A stretch of DNA of 64,000 bases from Endozoicomonas sp965199185 (GCA_965199185.1 CBDAQW010000031.1:49101-113100), one strand, 5' to 3'; positions 50,597 to 60,883 are shown, counted from the first letter of the stretch. The notes: generated from the letters alone by a model not told the origin. Numbers and translations are program-made.

Positions 50597-52759
50597 TTGA
50601 AACAACATACACCCACGCTGCTGGCAAGTGCCTTTGCTACTCTCATAAGTCTGCCTGCTATTGCTGAATCTCCTGTCTCTGAAGATGATGAGCTACTGAA
50701 CTTGAGTCTTGAAGAGCTGATTTCCCTTGATGTTCCCGATGTCACTTCGGTCTCCCGTAAGAAACAACGGCTGATGGACTCCGCTGCCGCGGTTTATGTC
50801 ATTACATCAGAAGATATTCAGCGCTCCGGTGTCACTTCAATCCCTGAAGCTTTAAGAATGGTGCCCGGCATGCAGGTAGCTCGTATGAACGGGAACACCT
50901 GGTCTATCAGTACTCGTGGTTTTAACTACATATTTGCTAACAAACTGTTGGTGTTAATTGATGGACGTACCGTTTACTCACCCCTGTTCTCTGGAGTGAA
51001 CTGGGATGTTCAGGACACCATACTGGAAGACATCGCCCGAATTGAGGTGATTCGAGGCCCAGGTGCAGCACTCTGGGGAGCCAATGCAGTCAGCGGTGTT
51101 ATTAACATCATCACCAAACATGCCGGTGATACTCAGGGTGGCCTTTTAACCACAGGATTTGGTTCCGAAGAAAAAGCTTTTGCTACCTATCGCTATGGTG
51201 GAGAAATGGGTGAAGACGCTTATTTCAAAACCTATTACAAAGTCTTCCACCGTGATGGAATGCTCAACTTTGATGGTTCTGATGCTGCAGATGACTGGAA
51301 GATTCATCGTGCCGGTTTTCGCACTGACTGGAAAGCAACTAACGGTGCCGATGTTACGGTTCAGGGGGATATTTATACCGGTTCAACACGGCCTCCGATG
51401 AAAGTGTATGCCGGCCTTGAGGAAGTAGTAAAGATTAATCCAAACTTATCCCGGGATCAGAAAGGTGGCAATCTGATCGGTAACTGGAAATACAAATATG
51501 ACAATTCCAGTGATATTTCATTGAAAGCTTATTACGACCGTTATGAAAATTACGATTATCGCGCCATTAGCAAGCGGGATATGGGGGATATTGAGTTCCA
51601 GCATCATTTTAAGCCGTGGGAAAAACACGATCTTATCTGGGGCGGAAGCTTTAGAATCACTCAATACAACTTAAGTGACATGAATCAGATTGAACTAAAG
51701 GGTGGATCAAGAACAGATCGGTTATACAGTGCCTTTATTCAGGGTGATATTACTTTTAATCCTGAATGGAATCTAACCTTTAGTTCTCGTTTTGAACATA
51801 ACAGTTTCACGGGTTTTGAAGTACAACCTAATGCAAGAGTGACCTGGAAAGCAACAGAAAACAGAACATTCTGGAGCTCTGTCTCAAGAGCGGTTAAAAC
51901 ACCTTCGATCAGTGAAACTTCAGTAACCAGCCGAGAGTTTATTTATGTCAATTTTCCTATTTCAAAAGACGTTGATCCTCGCAGCCGAATGGCAATCAGT
52001 GGTAATCCTTCATTAAAATCTGAAGAACTTTTGGCGCTAGAGTTTGGTTACCGAGAACAGTTTAATGATATTTTTAGAATCGACATCACTACTTTTTTGA
52101 ATAAATACGACAATCTATTATCCTATATTAATTCAAATCCTGGAGAGTGTGATCGTTTTCCTGATGATACCACAAAAGTGATGGTTACAGATATTTACGG
52201 CAAACTAATACCTGTCTGTTCGCTTGGGCAAAAAAGCATAAATGGTGAAAATGTTCATGTCGTTGAATACTCAGCCACACTAGATAACAAGTTAAGTGCA
52301 ACTGCTTTCGGCTTTGAAATAACGGCTGACTGGCAAGTGAAAGATTGGTGGAAGCTCCAATTTAATTACAGCTACTTTGGTATAGACGCTTCAAGACCTC
52401 AAGAACCGATCAACGAAAATTATCTTGTTGAGAATGAGGGTTTGCTTGAAGACCTTAGTGCGAGCCATACGGCTAATTTTAGATCCAGTATAAACCTTCC
52501 CAACCAGTGGTATTTTGATTTCTGGATACGTTACATCGATAAAATAACTGAAGCACATTTCCAATCCAAAGGTAAAGCCAAAGCTTACACAAACACAGAT
52601 ATCCGAATTGCAAAAAAATATGGCGACAATTTAGAAATATCATTAATCGGACAAAACATTTTTGATCGTAGTCGTCTTGAGTTCGATGAGATATTCAGTG
52701 GCCAGAGCCCAACAGAAGTAGAGCGAGCCTGGTATTTACAACTTAGGTGGCAACATTAA
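50597..52759 (+). CDS. TonB-dependent outer-membrane receptor
   Basis: A 720-residue TonB-dependent receptor. The signal peptide (LLASAFATLISLPAIA) is followed by a plug domain (about 45-165: SVSRKKQRLMDSAAAVYVITSEDIQRSGVTSIPEALRMVPG, RIEVIRGPGAALWGANAVSGVINIITK) and a beta-barrel ending in the aromatic YLQLRWQH. The start is TTG at 50597 after GGAGCGG; no ATG fits. The substrate is unknown. It is followed 22 bp later by a YfiR-like protein and then a hybrid kinase, so import and signalling appear linked. The plug start resembles receptors paired with YfiR-like proteins in marine gammaproteobacteria. Confidence 0.9.
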   Translation: MKQHTPTLLASAFATLISLPAIAESPVSEDDELLNLSLEELISLDVPDVTSVSRKKQRLMDSAAAVYVITSEDIQRSGVTSIPEALRMVPGMQVARMNGNTWSISTRGFNYIFANKLLVLIDGRTVYSPLFSGVNWDVQDTILEDIARIEVIRGPGAALWGANAVSGVINIITKHAGDTQGGLLTTGFGSEEKAFATYRYGGEMGEDAYFKTYYKVFHRDGMLNFDGSDAADDWKIHRAGFRTDWKATNGADVTVQGDIYTGSTRPPMKVYAGLEEVVKINPNLSRDQKGGNLIGNWKYKYDNSSDISLKAYYDRYENYDYRAISKRDMGDIEFQHHFKPWEKHDLIWGGSFRITQYNLSDMNQIELKGGSRTDRLYSAFIQGDITFNPEWNLTFSSRFEHNSFTGFEVQPNARVTWKATENRTFWSSVSRAVKTPSISETSVTSREFIYVNFPISKDVDPRSRMAISGNPSLKSEELLALEFGYREQFNDIFRIDITTFLNKYDNLLSYINSNPGECDRFPDDTTKVMVTDIYGKLIPVCSLGQKSINGENVHVVEYSATLDNKLSATAFGFEITADWQVKDWWKLQFNYSYFGIDASRPQEPINENYLVENEGLLEDLSASHTANFRSSINLPNQWYFDFWIRYIDKITEAHFQSKGKAKAYTNTDIRIAKKYGDNLEISLIGQNIFDRSRLEFDEIFSGQSPTEVERAWYLQLRWQH

Positions 52760-52781
52760 GGAATCGGGAGGAGATAGCGTT

Positions 52782-53309
52782 ATGCAGATCATACATCGAT
52801 TTACCTTAATGATGTTGCTGTTTATAAGTCAGTTATTGAGCTCATTACCAGCCAGTGCTGAAGCGACAAAAGAAGATAAGGTAAAAGCAGCGATTGTCTA
52901 TAAAATCACAAAATTCATTGTTTGGCCAAAGAAAAAGAAAATACTCACAATCTGTATTATTGGTGACGGATCTATTAATTCAGAACTGCACAAGTTAAAT
53001 CATAAATTCAGTATTGGCAGGCGAATTTCTATCACCCATAGAGCACACACAGCCCCTTTAGATAAGTTGTGTGAATTAATCTATATCCACAACCTCGACA
53101 ATAAAAAAATTCGATCTACTCTGAATAAATTATCCGATTCTCCTGTGCTAACCATTAGTGATGCAGAACAATTTGCTGAACAGGGTGGTATTATTGGATT
53201 GTATCGCTCTGGTAGTCGAATCCGTTTTTCTATCAATCGAGGTTCAGCAAAAAGTGCTGGTTTATCCATTAGTGCTCAATTATTGAATCTAGCCAAAATT
53301 GTTGAATGA
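52782..53309 (+). CDS. YfiR/DUF4154 periplasmic protein
   Basis: A 175-residue periplasmic protein with a signal peptide (MMLLFISQLLSSLPASA) and a YfiR-like domain: KVKAAIVYKITKFIVWP, LTICIIGDGS, CELIYIHN and the C-terminal IGLYRSGSRIRFSINRGSAKSAGLSISAQLLNLAKIV. YfiR in Pseudomonas represses a membrane diguanylate cyclase from the periplasm. Here the partner is more likely the kinase encoded next. The stop codon overlaps the kinase ATG (ATGA), so the two products should be made together. Confidence 0.85.
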   Translation: MQIIHRFTLMMLLFISQLLSSLPASAEATKEDKVKAAIVYKITKFIVWPKKKKILTICIIGDGSINSELHKLNHKFSIGRRISITHRAHTAPLDKLCELIYIHNLDNKKIRSTLNKLSDSPVLTISDAEQFAEQGGIIGLYRSGSRIRFSINRGSAKSAGLSISAQLLNLAKIVE

Positions 53310-56113
53310 CCCGTATGGTATTATTTAAAAACCTGCCTATAAAACACAAGCTCCGTTATGCCATGCTGATAACGGCTTATGCTGTTTTATTTGTAACCAT
53401 TGCCATACTCACCATCAGTGATCTGTTCAAATCTCGCTCTGCAATGATCAGCAACCTCGAAACACTTACAGAGGTGGTAGGAGCTAACTCAGAAGCGGCA
53501 TTACTATTTGAAGATGTTCGATCCGCAGAAAAATTGTTAAAGGGTTTTGAAAGTGTTCGAGATATTCAGTCTGCTTATCTGTTAAACAATCAAGGTCAGC
53601 AAATTGCTTCTTACAGCCGCTATCTGAAAGAACCCTGGGAAATCACACTCGATGTGCTTGATCAACCATTAACGCTATTTGGTAAAACAAAATTACACCT
53701 TTACCGCCCCATCTTTATGGATGGACAATTTATTGGTGCCATCTATATTCAATCGAATCTTTCTCAATTATATCTACAATTAACCAAGTATTTTTTTCTA
53801 GCGCTGTTAGCGGCTTTAATTTCTATTATCCTGGCCGGTGTACTCAGTGCAAGATTACAGCGTTTTTTAGCACGCCCCATTACTGCATTAGCGGATACCA
53901 TCTCAGAGATCACCAAAAACCAGCAGTATGATCGCCATGTGGTTAAATTTGATAACGATGAAATTGGTCAGCTTTACGATTGCTTTAATGACATGTTGCG
54001 ACAAATAAAAAAACGCGACTTGCGTCTGCAACAACACAGTGAGCACCTTGAAATCGCAGTCGAACAACGAACACAAGAGCTGGATGCCGCCAACCAGGAA
54101 TTAAAAGACAGTATTTCTGAATTACACGAAGCCAAAGAGGCCGCGCTCGACGCCGCCAAAGCGAAAAGCACCTTTTTGGCCAACATGAGCCATGAAATCA
54201 GAACACCAATGAATGGTATTCTGGGCATGCTAGAACTATTACGTGATACAAAAACAGATAGAATCCAGAAAGATTTTCTGGAAACTGCTCACACCTCAGC
54301 CGATTCATTACTTCAAGTCATTAACGACATTCTGGACTTTTCCAAAATCGAAGCTGGGAAAATGGAGATTGAGTCTGTCGATATTGATGCCGGAAAAATC
54401 ACTGAAGATGTCTGTGCACTGTTAGCCGGAAAAGCCAGAGAGAAAGGTCTCGAATTAAATTGTTTCACGGATGTTGATCTCCCCGGTATTGTAAAAGGTG
54501 ACCCTGTTCGTCTAAGACAGGTGCTCACGAATCTGGTAGGTAATGCCATAAAATTTACTGAGAGCGGCGAAGTAGTGGTCCGTGTTAATGCCATTTCGCA
54601 AAACAGTCAATCTGCACAAATTGAGTTTCTGGTAGAAGATACGGGCATCGGCATTGCTGAGGAGGCCATACCCCGTCTATTCAGTTCATTTACTCAGGCA
54701 GATGGCAGCACTACAAGAAAATTTGGCGGTACGGGTCTGGGTCTTACAATTTCTCGCCAGCTGGTTGAGTTAATGGACAGTTCCATCAAAGTCATCAGCG
54801 CAGAAGGATTAGGTTCAACCTTTTCTTTCTTACTGAATATGGAAATTTCTGACACCCCGCAGCTTAATACCACTGATATAGGCAATGCTCTGGATGGAAT
54901 AAGAGCGTTGATCGTTGACGATAATGCCACCAACCGTGAGATTCTTCGCCATTACCTCACCGCATGGGGAGTTGAGCACAATGAAGTTTCTGGCGGAAAA
55001 GAAGCATTGATCGAACTGCAAAATGCCTGTGAACAGAAGCACCCCTATCAACTGGCCTTTCTGGATATGGATATGCCAGAAATGGATGGACTGATGTTAT
55101 CCAGAGCCATAGACAATAATGACAACCTGAAAGATGTACGCAGAATCATGCTCAGTTCAGCAGGATTTATTTCGAGAGATCAGCAAAAATCCGTGGGTAT
55201 TTCAGCTTGTCTCATCAAACCCTTCCGTCAGTCAAACCTGCTCGATACCACGATGCAGGTGATGCACTCTCAAAAAGCAATAAGACCAGAGGCGAAACAA
55301 TCTTCGCACGACATCGCTAGTACATTTTTTTCTGACAGCATCCAAATACTTCTGGTGGAAGACAATATAGTCAATCAGAAAGTTGCCTGGAGCATGCTGA
55401 AAAAAATCGGACTTAAAAAGATAGCGTTGGCTGAAGATGGCAAAGAAGCCGTCACCTTGAGTCAAAAAAACAACTATGATCTGATACTGATGGATTGTCA
55501 GATGCCAGAAATGAGTGGCTACGAGGCAACCGGGCTGATTCGGAAAAGAGAAATATCCCAGCAATTACCAAGAATCCCCATCATCGCCATGACTGCCAAT
55601 GCCATGCAGGGTGATCGGGAAAAATGCATCGCCGCCGGTATGAATGATTACCTAAGCAAGCCCATAAAAATAGAGCAACTGAAAGAAAAACTGGCTCACT
55701 GGCTGATTGCAGAAGAAGATAATCAGGCTATTAAAAATAATCAAACGACCAGAGATTTTCAGGAAGAAAACAATGACGAAAATCATGAGCCTTTACTGGA
55801 TATCGAAGTATTCAATAATCTGAAAGCGTTAATGGAAGAGGCTTTCCCGGATTTAATCGAAAGCTATCTCGAAGATGCGCCCAAACTCATGAGCGACCTG
55901 CACAATTCATCCAGAGAGGCAGACCTGAAAGTTTTGGTTCGGGCAGCGCATACACTCAAATCCAGTAGCAAAAATATCGGTGCGATGATGCTTGCCAGCA
56001 AAGCTGAAGACATTGAAGCGCTGGGGAAGTCCAATGACCTTGCCAACGCTACTGCGTTAATTCCAGAACTACAGCATTTACTGCAACAGACAATAAACAA
56101 GATCAAACTATAG
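53306..56113 (+). CDS. Hybrid sensor histidine kinase with two receivers and HPt
   Basis: A 935-residue inner-membrane phosphorelay kinase. Domains in order: TM helix (about 18-38), periplasmic sensor region (about 40-150, CHASE8-like), second TM (about 155-180), HAMP, a short coiled coil, HisKA with FLANMSHEIRTPMNGILGM (His near 295), HATPase with LVGNAIKFTESG, DTGIGIAEEAIPRLF and GGTGLGLTISRQLV, receiver 1 (LIVDDNATNRE, Asp near 588), receiver 2 (LLVEDNIVNQ, LMDCQMPEM, Asp near 729) and HPt (RAAHTLKSSSK, His near 881). All phosphorylation residues are present. No separate response regulator or output gene is adjacent, so the output partner is elsewhere. Confidence 0.92.
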   Translation: MTRMVLFKNLPIKHKLRYAMLITAYAVLFVTIAILTISDLFKSRSAMISNLETLTEVVGANSEAALLFEDVRSAEKLLKGFESVRDIQSAYLLNNQGQQIASYSRYLKEPWEITLDVLDQPLTLFGKTKLHLYRPIFMDGQFIGAIYIQSNLSQLYLQLTKYFFLALLAALISIILAGVLSARLQRFLARPITALADTISEITKNQQYDRHVVKFDNDEIGQLYDCFNDMLRQIKKRDLRLQQHSEHLEIAVEQRTQELDAANQELKDSISELHEAKEAALDAAKAKSTFLANMSHEIRTPMNGILGMLELLRDTKTDRIQKDFLETAHTSADSLLQVINDILDFSKIEAGKMEIESVDIDAGKITEDVCALLAGKAREKGLELNCFTDVDLPGIVKGDPVRLRQVLTNLVGNAIKFTESGEVVVRVNAISQNSQSAQIEFLVEDTGIGIAEEAIPRLFSSFTQADGSTTRKFGGTGLGLTISRQLVELMDSSIKVISAEGLGSTFSFLLNMEISDTPQLNTTDIGNALDGIRALIVDDNATNREILRHYLTAWGVEHNEVSGGKEALIELQNACEQKHPYQLAFLDMDMPEMDGLMLSRAIDNNDNLKDVRRIMLSSAGFISRDQQKSVGISACLIKPFRQSNLLDTTMQVMHSQKAIRPEAKQSSHDIASTFFSDSIQILLVEDNIVNQKVAWSMLKKIGLKKIALAEDGKEAVTLSQKNNYDLILMDCQMPEMSGYEATGLIRKREISQQLPRIPIIAMTANAMQGDREKCIAAGMNDYLSKPIKIEQLKEKLAHWLIAEEDNQAIKNNQTTRDFQEENNDENHEPLLDIEVFNNLKALMEEAFPDLIESYLEDAPKLMSDLHNSSREADLKVLVRAAHTLKSSSKNIGAMMLASKAEDIEALGKSNDLANATALIPELQHLLQQTINKIKL

Positions 56114-56290
56114 ATAAGCCATAAATAAATAGATGCCACCCGAAGAACATACACTCAAAGGGCGCAGAACCTGCAATCTGATAAAATCAGAAACAACACA
56201 AAAGAGTAGTTATTCAAAGTAATGTAAAAAACCAAGTATCGCCTATGCTGTAGATGATATTCACCGCATCTAATAAAAAGGCGTGTAATT

Positions 56291-56932
56291 TTGAATAATC
56301 TGAAGTCAGTTTTTATTCTAATAATTTTTATATCCGGGCAAGCTTGGGCAGCACCTGCTCCTCAGAACGTCATAGTCGGCATTATTATGGAATCGTACAA
56401 AGCTATAGAACTATTGAACAGATTAGAACTTCAACTCCACGAATTACTGCAGCCAAGATCAATGAACACAGAGTTTCCCGGTTTATCAGGGAGCATAGGA
56501 ATTGCTGATGGTCACCCCCTTCAAGGGGCATATCAGTCTATTGCATCAGGTGTTTTTTTCGTGCCTATCTATTATCCTGGGCCTATTAGGGAAGACAATC
56601 TCTCCCCCCCTTCAAGTCCGAATTTTTGCATGAAAGAAAATTTTCCTACTACTGATTTCCCAGTCGAAGCTTTTTGGAGACAATTGAGATGCATTGAGCA
56701 TCGTCATGTGAGAGCGATTGGAGGCAAGATTGTCACGACAGTATATGCTTACGGAAAGGAAGATAATCAAGAAATTTTTGAACTTTCCCGCCGCCTTTCC
56801 AGTAGTTGGTTAGAACTACACTCTAAACCAGGCATTCCCTGGGGACTGCTTGATAAAGCCGGAGAAACAATCAACCAGTTACGAGATTATCTTGAAGAGA
56901 TTATTAACGTATTTCACTTGCTGGCGAATTAA
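56291..56932 (+). CDS. Secreted protein of unknown function
   Basis: A 213-residue protein not recognised from any family. A signal peptide is clear (LKSVFILIIFISGQAWAAPA). The mature part is mixed, with paired Cys (NFCMKENF and LRCIEHRH), so a disulfide is possible, and a helical C-terminus (INQLRDYLEEIINVFHLL). The start is a TTG at 56291 with a weak AAGG upstream. It stands between the hybrid kinase and cueR with no operon partner. Base composition is AT-rich and lacks the codon bias of the housekeeping genes. Confidence 0.5.
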   Translation: MNNLKSVFILIIFISGQAWAAPAPQNVIVGIIMESYKAIELLNRLELQLHELLQPRSMNTEFPGLSGSIGIADGHPLQGAYQSIASGVFFVPIYYPGPIREDNLSPPSSPNFCMKENFPTTDFPVEAFWRQLRCIEHRHVRAIGGKIVTTVYAYGKEDNQEIFELSRRLSSSWLELHSKPGIPWGLLDKAGETINQLRDYLEEIINVFHLLAN

Positions 56933-56953
56933 GTTAAAAAATAGTGTTAGCAC

Positions 56954-57346
56954 TCAATCACGATCCGCCAGTTTATCCAGAATCGGACAATCCGGCCGAT
57001 CGTCTCCGTAACAACACTCCGCCAGCCTTGCCAGACTTTCCCGCATGGTGTGTAGCTGATGCATTTTCTGGTCGATATCTGCAATTTTTTCCAGCGTCAA
57101 ACCTTTCACATCAGCACTTTTTCGAGTGTTATCGTTGTATAACTCAAGCAGCTCCCTACATTCATCCAGGGTAAAGCCAAGCTCCCGCGACTGATGAACA
57201 AAGCGAAGCTGGCGAATTTGTTTTTTCCGGTAAATCCGATAACCATTTTCACTTCGACTGGCGGGATGAACCAAGTCAATACTTTCATAATACCGGATGG
57301 TTTTACTGGTCAGTCCGGTTTCCTGAGCTGCCTGAGATATATTCAT
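56954..57346 (-). CDS. cueR: Copper-responsive MerR-family regulator CueR
   Basis: A 130-residue MerR-family activator. The N-terminal helix-turn-helix reads MNISQAAQETGLTSKTIRYYESIDLVHPASRSENGYRIY, followed by the long dimerisation helix and the C-terminal metal loop CCYGDDRPDCPILDKLA, in which the outer Cys pair matches the Cu(I) ligands of CueR. The ATG directly follows the copA stop (TGA ATG), so cueR is the second gene of a copA-cueR operon. It should activate copA from the promoter at 59824-59854 and so also its own synthesis. Confidence 0.9.
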   Translation of the reverse strand: MNISQAAQETGLTSKTIRYYESIDLVHPASRSENGYRIYRKKQIRQLRFVHQSRELGFTLDECRELLELYNDNTRKSADVKGLTLEKIADIDQKMHQLHTMRESLARLAECCYGDDRPDCPILDKLADRD

Positions 57347-59794
57347 TCAATGCTGTCGCGAACGGGAAGGTTTAAATAACCTTAATCGATTAGCATTGGA
57401 TACAACAGTCACGGACGACATCGCCATCGCGGCTCCTGCTATTACCGGATTCAACAAAATCCCCAGAACCGGATATAAGACACCCGCCGCTACCGGTATT
57501 CCCAACGAATTGTAGATAAAAGCACCAAACAGATTCTGCTTGATATTTTTGATCGTTGCTCTGGATAACTCCACAGCATCTGCAAGACCGTGCAGTGATG
57601 AGCGCATAAGCGTCATTTCAGCAGACTCGATAGCCACATCCGTTCCACTTCCAACGGCAAATCCAACATCCGCACGAGCCAGTGCCGGAGCATCATTGAT
57701 ACCGTCTCCAGTCATACCTACCAACTGACCTTTATCCTGAAGTTGTCGTACATATTGCTCCTTATCTTCCGGCAAGACTTCGGCATAAAAATCATCAATA
57801 CCTATTTGTCTGGCAACCGCACTGGCAGTTTTGTGGTGATCTCCGGTTAGCATAACCACTTTTATTCCCTGTTGATGCAGACGTTTTATAGCAGTAACAG
57901 AGTCTTTTCTGACAGGATCTGCAACCGAAATGATGCCTGCCAGTTCATTATTAATAGCAGCGAACATGGGGGTTTTTCCCTGTTCCGCCAATACCTCAGC
58001 TTGTTTGATCATTGGCTCAACATGGATATTATTTTCGTGCATTAGCTTGTCATTACCCAGCAAGACTCTGTCACCATTAATAACGCCTTCAACACCTTTG
58101 CCGGTTAGCCCATGAAATGCTTCTACAGAATGTAATAGTAAACTTTGATCTTTGGCTGACTGCACAATAGCTTCTGCCAGAGGATGCTCTGAACCACTTT
58201 CCAAAGATGCAGCAATGGTTAACAACTCACTTTCTGACAAATTCGCTGTTGTCAAAATATCAGTGACTACCGGTTTACCTTCAGTGATTGTGCCCGTTTT
58301 ATCAAGCACAATAGTGTTCAGCTGGCTGGTCTTCTGCAAAGCTTCACCGTTGCGAACCAGAATACCCAATTCAGCCGCCTTGCCCACACCCACCATGACC
58401 GACATCGGTGTAGCTAACCCGAGCGCACAAGGACAAGCAATAATCAGAACCGTTGTGGCTACTACCATCATGTGGACAATGCGAGGCTCAGAGCCAACAA
58501 AATACCAGACCAACGCCGCACAAATAGCAATAGCGATGACCACAGGAACAAACACTGAGGCAATTTTATCCGCTAGCCTGGCGATGGGCATTTTGGAGTT
58601 TTGCGCCTGTTTTACCATGCTAATGATGCGAGCCAGAGCGGTATCTTTACCCACCTGTAAGGCCTTGAATAAAAGTGTTCCGTTTTTATTCAGTGTCCCG
58701 GCCGATACCTGATCTCCCGATTGCTTGTTAACAGCCATGGGTTCGCCTGTCAACATGGACTCATCGATAAAACTCGAACCTTTCAGCACAACACCATCGA
58801 CTGGTATTTTCTCTCCGGGTCGAACTCGTACAATATAGTTGACTCGTACCGCCTCTACTGGCAAATCTATCTCTTGCCCATCCCTAATAATACGAGCTGT
58901 TTTTACCTGTAACCCGAGCAATCGTTTAACCGCTTCACTGGTTTTACCTCTGGCACGCAGCTCCATCGCATGACCAAGATTGATCAAACCAATAATCATT
59001 GCCGAAGCTTCAAAATAAACATGACGGGCAGCCACAGGAAACCACTGAGGAAACAAAACGACAATCATCGAATAAAGCCAGGCAGTTCCGGTTCCTAATG
59101 CAATCAGAGTATCCATGTTGGCACCGCCATGTTTCAGGTTCTGCCACATGCCTTTGAAATAATGCCCGCCAGAAAACAGCAGAATACCCAGAGATATCAT
59201 TCCTACAATACCCCACTGCCACTGATCGGCTACGGAGCGAACCGACATCGAGCCCACCAACATATACAGCATCAGAGGAATACTGAACACCAGCGCAATG
59301 ACACTGTGTTTCATCAAATGACGATATTGTTGCCTATCGGCTTGCTCCTGTTGCCCACGATCTTCCTGTTCGCTATCAATCAGATTGCCCGGTTTACCAA
59401 TACTTTCCAGCGCGACCAAAAGATCAGCGATATCCGCAGTGCCATCAACTTCTGCAGTCTTATCAGCCAGATTGACGCGGGCATCTGATACCCCGGTAAC
59501 ATCCGCTAATACTTTTTCAATACGAGCGACACACCCAGCACAGGACATTCCGGGAATAGAAAAATGAAGGGTTGAATGATTGTTCAGCGAGGTGGCTTTA
59601 AAGCCAATGCGATCGACTGCCGTAATAATATCATCATTTTTTACAAAGCCTTCGACTTGCGCTGTTCGCTCTGCCAGATTCACACTCGCTGCCGTAACAC
59701 CTTCGACAGCCAGCAATGCTTTTTCAGTTTTAGCAACACAGCCTCCGCAGGACAGACCTTCCAGCCTGAACTGCTGACTATTTTCATGATTCAC
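57347..59794 (-). CDS. copA: Cu(I)-exporting P1B-type ATPase
   Basis: CopA pumps Cu(I) from cytosol to periplasm. The protein has 815 residues. It carries two N-terminal metal-binding domains (GLSCGGC, Cys16/19; GMSCAGC, Cys85/88), eight predicted membrane helices, the transport motif CPCALGLATP, the phosphorylation site DKTGTITEGK, the HP motif SEHPLAEAI, and GDGINDAPALARADVG with the C-terminal MSSVTVVSNANRLRL signature of Cu(I) pumps. The start is GTG at 59792-59794 with GGAG seven bases upstream. It is transcribed from a MerR-type promoter and followed directly by cueR. Confidence 0.95.
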   Translation of the reverse strand: MNHENSQQFRLEGLSCGGCVAKTEKALLAVEGVTAASVNLAERTAQVEGFVKNDDIITAVDRIGFKATSLNNHSTLHFSIPGMSCAGCVARIEKVLADVTGVSDARVNLADKTAEVDGTADIADLLVALESIGKPGNLIDSEQEDRGQQEQADRQQYRHLMKHSVIALVFSIPLMLYMLVGSMSVRSVADQWQWGIVGMISLGILLFSGGHYFKGMWQNLKHGGANMDTLIALGTGTAWLYSMIVVLFPQWFPVAARHVYFEASAMIIGLINLGHAMELRARGKTSEAVKRLLGLQVKTARIIRDGQEIDLPVEAVRVNYIVRVRPGEKIPVDGVVLKGSSFIDESMLTGEPMAVNKQSGDQVSAGTLNKNGTLLFKALQVGKDTALARIISMVKQAQNSKMPIARLADKIASVFVPVVIAIAICAALVWYFVGSEPRIVHMMVVATTVLIIACPCALGLATPMSVMVGVGKAAELGILVRNGEALQKTSQLNTIVLDKTGTITEGKPVVTDILTTANLSESELLTIAASLESGSEHPLAEAIVQSAKDQSLLLHSVEAFHGLTGKGVEGVINGDRVLLGNDKLMHENNIHVEPMIKQAEVLAEQGKTPMFAAINNELAGIISVADPVRKDSVTAIKRLHQQGIKVVMLTGDHHKTASAVARQIGIDDFYAEVLPEDKEQYVRQLQDKGQLVGMTGDGINDAPALARADVGFAVGSGTDVAIESAEMTLMRSSLHGLADAVELSRATIKNIKQNLFGAFIYNSLGIPVAAGVLYPVLGILLNPVIAGAAMAMSSVTVVSNANRLRLFKPSRSRQH

Positions 59795-59823
59795 GACCTT
59801 ACTCCGGAAAACGCTTTGTGTTA

Positions 59824-59854
59824 ACTCTAAGCTTTCCCCTCACTGGAAGGTCAA
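59824..59854 (-). promoter_or_regulatory. MerR-type (CueR) promoter of copA-cueR
   Basis: On the minus strand TTGACC (59854-59849) and TAGAGT (59829-59824) are separated by 19 bp, the lengthened spacer characteristic of MerR-family activated promoters. The spacer carries an imperfect dyad CCTTCC...GGGGAAAG resembling a CueR site. Confidence 0.82.
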
Positions 59855-59902
59855 GGAATAAAGCCATTATTTTCTTTCACCAGAAAATAATGGCTATTGA
59901 TA

Positions 59903-60883
59903 TTAGAAAGTCAGAACGATTTTACCGACGGTGCGCTGGTTACGAATGTCTTTCAGCGTATCACCTACCTGCCCAAGGCCAATAGTTTCCAGAACAGGGG
60001 TTTTTATGGCTCCGGACTGCACCAGGGCAGTAAAATTACGGCCTATTTTCGCCAGAGATTTTTGACCGGTGGCACCAAAGCCGTGAGCAGAACCGAGACT
60101 GAGCTGATGGAAGCTCAATGCTTTATCGAATACGCCCTGATAGGCTTCCGGGCGAACCGTTCTCACCAGTTCCACCATTTGACCTTCAAACCCAAGAAGG
60201 TTGGCACAGAGAATATCGTTATCGCCACCCACAGCATCCAGAGCAATATCAACGCCTTGATTACCGGTGATCTCCATTACACGACTGTGTACATCTTCTT
60301 CACGATAATCAATCAGATGTGTAGCGCCAAGGCTGCGTAAAAATTCATGATTTTTGGCTGAGCTGGTTGTGATGATAGTCTGTACACCAAAGTGGCGGGC
60401 AATTTGAATCGCGTAGCTGCCTACTCCACCGGCACCACCGGCAATAAAGATAGTATCGTGCTCCTGAACTCTGAGCTTATCTACCAGTGCATGCCAGGCT
60501 GTCCAGCCTGCACAAGGTGTTGCAGCAGCCTGTTCGGCAGGCAGCTCCGGATGAGCAACGAGCGTATTAGCATCCTGAATGGCAAACTCTGCAAAACCAC
60601 CCTGAGGTCGAAACATATTACCGTGATAAAGCACTTTATCACCCACTTGCCAACCTTCAACACTGTCGCCTACTGCAACAATTTCACCAGAGACATCCAA
60701 CCCCGGTACCCACTGGTCATTCATATCTTTGGCAGCGCTCTGCCAATAATGAATTTTGGCATCGACCGGATTCAGACCACAGGCATGCACCTTAACCAAT
60801 ACATCATTTGCTTCTGGAGTGGGTACTGGCAGTTCCTGCAGCAGGAACTCATCAGAAGCGGCTTTATAGGTTAACGCTTTCAC
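59903..60883 (-). CDS. Zinc-independent MDR quinone oxidoreductase-like protein
   Basis: A 326-residue medium-chain dehydrogenase/reductase of the quinone oxidoreductase group. The N-terminal GroES-like fold includes ACGLNPVDAKIHYW and PGLDVSGEIVAVGDSVEGWQVGDKVLYHG. The cofactor-binding motif IFIAGGAGGVGSYAIQIARHFG lies near residue 150, and LDAVGG follows. It has no catalytic zinc Cys/His set. NADPH is the likely cofactor. The substrate is not determined; quinones or enones are plausible. It has its own promoter region, and the 357-bp gap upstream holds nothing I can identify. Confidence 0.82.
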   Translation of the reverse strand: MKALTYKAASDEFLLQELPVPTPEANDVLVKVHACGLNPVDAKIHYWQSAAKDMNDQWVPGLDVSGEIVAVGDSVEGWQVGDKVLYHGNMFRPQGGFAEFAIQDANTLVAHPELPAEQAAATPCAGWTAWHALVDKLRVQEHDTIFIAGGAGGVGSYAIQIARHFGVQTIITTSSAKNHEFLRSLGATHLIDYREEDVHSRVMEITGNQGVDIALDAVGGDNDILCANLLGFEGQMVELVRTVRPEAYQGVFDKALSFHQLSLGSAHGFGATGQKSLAKIGRNFTALVQSGAIKTPVLETIGLGQVGDTLKDIRNQRTVGKIVLTF

